From SIG565 sp045650565 (GTDB lineage Bacteria; Bacillota; Clostridia; Oscillospirales; Acutalibacteraceae): 17,687 bases of DNA. Positions 13,955 to 17,687 of the stretch are shown here, piece after piece. Where the stretch lies: contig JAZRRG010000053.1 of assembly GCA_045650565.1 (NCBI GenBank), positions 1 to 17,687 on the forward strand. Reading direction: 5' to 3'. Under the pieces are notes generated by a model, which was not told where the DNA came from, made no database searches, and saw only the letters and a list, made by a program, of their open reading frames with translations. The first letter of the stretch is position 1, and each line of letters begins with the position of its first letter. The position numbers and the translations under genes are program-made.

Positions 13955-16900
13955 ATGGAAGGTATTGAATTTGAATCAATTAAGATTGGCTTAGCATCTC
14001 CTGAAAGAATCAGAAGTTGGTCGCAGGGTGAAATAACCAAACCTGAAACTATCAATTACAGAACCCTTAAGCCCGAACCGGGCGGACTTTTCTGCGAAAG
14101 CATTTTCGGACCCACTAAGGACTGGGAGTGCCATTGCGGAAAGTATAAGCGCATTCGTTATAAAGGTAAAATATGTGAACGCTGCGGAGTTGAAATTACA
14201 CGTGCAAAGGTACGTCGTGAGCGTATGGGTACCATTGAATTGGCAGCTCCTGTTTCACATATATGGTACTTCAAGACAATTCCATCACGTATGGGCTTGG
14301 TTTTGGATGTATCCCCAAAAGCGCTTGAACAGGTTCTTTATTTCTCACAGTATATCGTAATTGACCCGGGCGATACTCCGCTTGAGAAGAAACAGCTTCT
14401 CAACGAAAAACAGTATCAGGATATGCGTGAAAAGTATGAAAACGACTTTAGAGCAGGTATGGGTGCCGAGGCAATTAAGGAATTACTTTGTGAAATTGAC
14501 CTTGATGCTGCTTGTGGTGAACTTCGTGAGGAGCTTGAAACAGCTACCGGTCAAAGACGTGTGCGTATATTCAAGCGCCTTGAGGTGCTTGAAGCATTCC
14601 GAGCTTCAGGTAACCGCCCTGAATGGATGATACTTGATGTTCTGCCGGTTATTCCGCCGGATTTACGTCCGATGGTACAGCTTGATGGCGGACGCTTCGC
14701 AACGAGTGACTTAAATGACCTTTATCGTCGTGTTATTAACCGTAACAACCGTTTAAAGAGACTTCTTGAACTTGGTGCTCCTGATATAATTGTGAGAAAC
14801 GAAAAGAGAATGCTGCAGGAGGCAGTGGATGCCCTCATTGATAACGGTAGAAGAGGCAAGCCCGTAACAGGTCCTAACAACCGTGCGTTAAAATCTCTTT
14901 CGGATATGCTTAAAGGTAAGCAGGGACGCTTCCGTCAAAACCTTCTCGGTAAACGTGTTGACTATTCAGGTCGTTCGGTTATCGTTGTTGGTCCTGAGCT
15001 TAAGATGTATCAGTGCGGTTTACCTAAGGAAATGGCGCGTGAGCTCTTTAAGCCCTTTGTTATGAAACGTCTTGTTGAAACCAAGATAGCTCAAAATATT
15101 AAATCGGCAAGAAAGATGGTTGACCGTGCTTCTACTGAAATCTGGGATGCACTCGAAACGGTTATTAAAGAGCATCCGGTGCTTTTAAACCGTGCTCCCA
15201 CACTTCATAGACTTGGTATTCAAGCGTTTGAACCCGTTCTTGTTGAAGGTAAGGCATTAAAGCTTCACCCGCTTGCTTGTACAGCTTATAACGCCGACTT
15301 TGACGGCGACCAAATGGCAGTTCACGTACCGCTTTCAGCCGAGGCACAGGCCGAAGCACGTTTCTTAATGCTTTGCGCTAACAACCTCTTAAAGCCGTCT
15401 GACGGTAAGCCCGTTGCGGTGCCAACTCAGGATATGGTTCTCGGTTCCTATTATCTTACATTAGTTAAGACTGATGAGCCGGGTGCTAACAAGGTGTTCC
15501 GCAATAAAGACGAAGCAATTATGGCGTATAATGACGGTGTTGTGGGCTTACACGCACCGATTCGTGTTCGCTTTGAAAAGGATGGCAAGTCTCAGCTTGT
15601 TTGGTGTACAGTAGGTTTCATAATATTTAATGAAGCTATACCTCAAGATTTGGGCTTTGTAAATCGTAGCGATGAAAAACACGCACTTGACCTTGAGTGG
15701 TGCTTCGGTCTTAAGGATGCAACCAAAACGATGGTTGAGAGTAATGATGACATCATTCAAAACAAGGTTGGCAAGAAGCAGCTTGGTAAAATTATCGACC
15801 GTTGTATTGCTAAACACGGTACAAGTGATTCGGCAATAGTTCTTGATAATGTAAAGGCAACCGGCTTTAAGTACTCAACAAAGGGTGCTGTTACAGTTGC
15901 GGTTATTGATGCGGTAATTCCCGAAATGAAGAAGGAAATCATTGCAGAGGCCGAGAAACAAATAGATGCCGTTACCAAAAAGTTTAAGCGTGGTCTTATC
16001 AGCGATGAAGAGCGTAGCAGCTTGATTATTAAAATTTGGAACCAGGCAACAGAGGATGTTGCCGATGCACTTAAGGGCAACCTTGATGAGTTTAACCCCA
16101 TCTTTATGATGGCAGACTCGGGTGCTCGTGGTTCTATGAGCCAGATTCGTCAGCTCGCAGGTATGCGTGGACTTATTGCCAATACCGCAGGTAAGGTTAT
16201 TGAAGTACCGATTCGTGCTAACTACCGTGAAGGTCTTAACGTACTTGAATACTTCATTTCCTCACGTGGTGCTCGTAAAGGTCTTGCCGATACCGCTTTG
16301 CGTACGGCTGACTCGGGTTATTTAACCCGTCGTCTCGTTGATGTTTCCCAAGATGTTATCATTTGTGATGATGATTGTGGAACAACGGTAGGTCTTACAG
16401 TTTCTGATATTAAGGATGGCAACCATACTCTTGAAACTATGGAAGAACGCCTTATCGGTAGATTCCTGTTAGACCCGTTTGTCGATGAGAAAACAGGTGA
16501 GGTTATTGTTCCAAATGACAGAATGATGACCGAAGAGGATGCGCAAAAGATTATCGATACCGGTGCTACAAGCGTTGTTATCCGTTCGATTCTTACCTGC
16601 CATTCACATCACGGCGTATGTAAAAAGTGCTACGGTGCTAACCTTGCAACCGGCAAGCCGGTTACAACGGGAGAAGCGGTTGGTATTATTGCTGCTCAGT
16701 CTATCGGTGAACCCGGTACACAGCTTACAATGAGAACCTTCCATACCGGTGGTATCGCAAGTACCGAGGATATTACCCAAGGTTTGCCACGTGTTGAAGA
16801 GTTGTTTGAAGCACGTAGACCTAAACGTTGCGGTCTTATTGCTAAAATTGATGGTACTGTTCGTATTTCCGAGGAGAAAAAGAGCAAGGTTATTATTATA

Positions 16901-17554
16901 AATAATCCTGAAACTCTTGAGGAAGAGAAGGTTGGTATTCCTTACGGCATAACTCCGCTTGTTAACGACGGTGATGTTGTAAAGGCGGGCGACTCACTTA
17001 TCTCAGGTGCTAAGTATCCGCAGGATATTTTGGAAGCACAGGGTGCTGAGGCCGTTCAAAAATATATCATTGCTGAAATTCAAAATGCTTATCGCACACA
17101 GGGTGTTGATATCAACGATAAGCACATTGAGGTAATTATCAGACAAATGATGAGCAAGTATGAGGTCGTAAATCCCGGCTCTACCGATTTGTTGCAGGGA
17201 ACAAAATACAACTTCTCCGAAATCGATGTTGCCAATAAAGCAATTATGGCACGCATTGAGGCAGGGGAGGAGGATTTAACTCTTGCAGAGTTCAAGCCGA
17301 CATTGCTTGGTATTACAAAAGCATCTCTTGCTACAGACTCGTTCTTATCTGCCGCTTCCTTCCAAGAAACCACAAGAGTTCTTACCGACGCAGCTATTAA
17401 GGGTAAGGTTGACCCGCTGTTCGGTCTGAAGGAAAATGTTATTATTGGTAAGCTCGTACCCGCAGGTACAGGTATGCGTTCAAAGGAGATTATAGCTGAA
17501 AACGAATATCTTAAGGACTATGCCGATGATATAGTGCAACAATTAGCTGAATAA
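13955..17554 (+). CDS. rpoC: DNA-directed RNA polymerase subunit beta'
   Basis: Beta' carries the catalytic Mg2+ site of RNA polymerase. The 1199-aa length is that of Firmicute RpoC proteins, without the large insertions of proteobacteria. The N-terminal zinc finger uses Cys59, Cys61, Cys74 and Cys77. The catalytic NADFDGDQMAVH begins at residue 446, with Asp448, Asp450 and Asp452. The second zinc site uses Cys808, Cys882, Cys889 and Cys892. The trigger-loop segment PGTQLTMRTFHTGG contains Met926, Arg927 and His930, the residues that contact the incoming nucleotide. The ATG has GGAGG 9 nt upstream (13941-13945), overlapping the end of rpoB, so the two subunits are made from one transcript. 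A hairpin terminator follows the TAA. No deviation in catalytic residues was seen. Confidence 0.99.
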   Translation: MEGIEFESIKIGLASPERIRSWSQGEITKPETINYRTLKPEPGGLFCESIFGPTKDWECHCGKYKRIRYKGKICERCGVEITRAKVRRERMGTIELAAPVSHIWYFKTIPSRMGLVLDVSPKALEQVLYFSQYIVIDPGDTPLEKKQLLNEKQYQDMREKYENDFRAGMGAEAIKELLCEIDLDAACGELREELETATGQRRVRIFKRLEVLEAFRASGNRPEWMILDVLPVIPPDLRPMVQLDGGRFATSDLNDLYRRVINRNNRLKRLLELGAPDIIVRNEKRMLQEAVDALIDNGRRGKPVTGPNNRALKSLSDMLKGKQGRFRQNLLGKRVDYSGRSVIVVGPELKMYQCGLPKEMARELFKPFVMKRLVETKIAQNIKSARKMVDRASTEIWDALETVIKEHPVLLNRAPTLHRLGIQAFEPVLVEGKALKLHPLACTAYNADFDGDQMAVHVPLSAEAQAEARFLMLCANNLLKPSDGKPVAVPTQDMVLGSYYLTLVKTDEPGANKVFRNKDEAIMAYNDGVVGLHAPIRVRFEKDGKSQLVWCTVGFIIFNEAIPQDLGFVNRSDEKHALDLEWCFGLKDATKTMVESNDDIIQNKVGKKQLGKIIDRCIAKHGTSDSAIVLDNVKATGFKYSTKGAVTVAVIDAVIPEMKKEIIAEAEKQIDAVTKKFKRGLISDEERSSLIIKIWNQATEDVADALKGNLDEFNPIFMMADSGARGSMSQIRQLAGMRGLIANTAGKVIEVPIRANYREGLNVLEYFISSRGARKGLADTALRTADSGYLTRRLVDVSQDVIICDDDCGTTVGLTVSDIKDGNHTLETMEERLIGRFLLDPFVDEKTGEVIVPNDRMMTEEDAQKIIDTGATSVVIRSILTCHSHHGVCKKCYGANLATGKPVTTGEAVGIIAAQSIGEPGTQLTMRTFHTGGIASTEDITQGLPRVEELFEARRPKRCGLIAKIDGTVRISEEKKSKVIIINNPETLEEEKVGIPYGITPLVNDGDVVKAGDSLISGAKYPQDILEAQGAEAVQKYIIAEIQNAYRTQGVDINDKHIEVIIRQMMSKYEVVNPGSTDLLQGTKYNFSEIDVANKAIMARIEAGEEDLTLAEFKPTLLGITKASLATDSFLSAASFQETTRVLTDAAIKGKVDPLFGLKENVIIGKLVPAGTGMRSKEIIAENEYLKDYADDIVQQLAE

Positions 17555-17561
17555 TTTTAAT

Positions 17562-17610
17562 ATAACACCGATTTTGTGCTTGACAAAGCATAGAATCGGT
17601 GTTATTATAT
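17562..17610 (+). terminator. rpoBC terminator hairpin
   Basis: A 12-bp perfect stem, ATAACACCGATT (17562-17573) with AATCGGTGTTAT (17594-17605), starts 7 nt after the rpoC stop. The loop holds a smaller stem, TGCTT 17577-17581 with AAGCA 17586-17590. The tail TATAT is only moderately U-rich, so some readthrough into rpsL is likely. The stem shares AACACCGAT with the radA terminator. Confidence 0.7.
17580..17608 (+). promoter_or_regulatory. Promoter of rpsL, embedded in the rpoC terminator
   Basis: A perfect -35 TTGACA (17580-17585), a 17-nt spacer and TATTAT (17603-17608; 5 of 6 matches). The -35 lies in the terminator loop and the -10 overlaps the end of its right arm. The start would be near 17615, about 47 nt before rpsL. 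Confidence 0.65.
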
Positions 17611-17661
17611 GGTAGTGTGTGGAATTATGCCATATGCAAATTTTTGACAAGGAGGTGCGAT

Positions 17662-17687
17662 ATGCCAACCTTTAACCAGTTAGTTCG
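17662..17687 (+). CDS. rpsL: Ribosomal protein S12, first codons only (cut by the window edge)
   Basis: Eight codons, MPTFNQLV, plus two bases are visible after a strong AAGGAGGT ribosome binding site (17649-17656). This is the normal S12 N-terminus, and rpsL after rpoC is the standard Firmicute order leading into rpsG, fusA and tuf. The small L7Ae-type gene (ybxF/rplGB) often found between rpoC and rpsL in Firmicutes is absent. S12 helps decode at the ribosomal A site. Confidence 0.85.

Noticed and set aside
17644..17649. Second TTGACA as a -35 element for rpsL
   Set aside because: It is only 12 bp before the start codon, so any -10 would fall inside the coding sequence; it overlaps the ribosome binding site region.

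Overview
The window looks like chromosome of an anaerobic Clostridia-type Firmicute, probably a gut Oscillospirales/Ruminococcaceae-like lineage. This is inferred from low GC, strong AGGAGG-type ribosome binding sites, Firmicute-type RpoB and RpoC lengths, the rpoB-rpoC-rpsL order, and amidase, RadA and P-type ATPase sequences of clostridial character. No 16S or other decisive marker is present, so the lineage call is an inference.

Layout. (1) 1-~1480: right end of an integrative element, carrying the 3' part of a large serine recombinase that runs off the left edge. (2) ~1480-2046: an N-acetylmuramoyl-L-alanine amidase (Amidase_3, CwlD-sized) that begins abruptly at its first zinc-ligand histidine. 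Its 5' end has been replaced by element DNA, so the element appears to be integrated inside the amidase gene. (3) 2051-3406: radA, followed by a strong hairpin that can terminate transcription from both sides. (4) 6070-3446, minus strand: a P2A-like cation P-type ATPase with intact ion-binding residues and phosphorylated Asp but a degenerate Mg2+-binding hinge. (5) 6200-9953: a four-gene operon, prmA - prfB - trigger-factor-like FKBP lipoprotein - Sfp-type phosphopantetheinyl transferase, with an extended -10 promoter and a terminator. (6) 9954-10229: a non-coding stretch with phased A-tracts, a near-consensus promoter and a folded 5' leader. (7) rpoB and rpoC. (8) A terminator hairpin in which the next promoter is embedded, then the first codons of rpsL (ribosomal protein S12).

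How it works together. Most of the window is core information processing: transcription (RpoB, RpoC), translation (PrmA, RF2, S12) and recombination/repair (RadA). The amidase/recombinase junction is the accessory part. If the missing amidase 5' end lies at the other end of the element, excision would restore the gene, as for skin-type elements in sporulation genes. The RpoB rifampicin pocket carries Pro where most bacteria have Gln (E. coli Q513), which predicts natural rifamycin resistance.

The best candidates for something undescribed are the amidase-interrupting element, the motif-degenerate P-type ATPase, the structured rpoB leader, and the fused rpoC terminator / rpsL promoter. No CRISPR array, tRNA or rRNA was seen.
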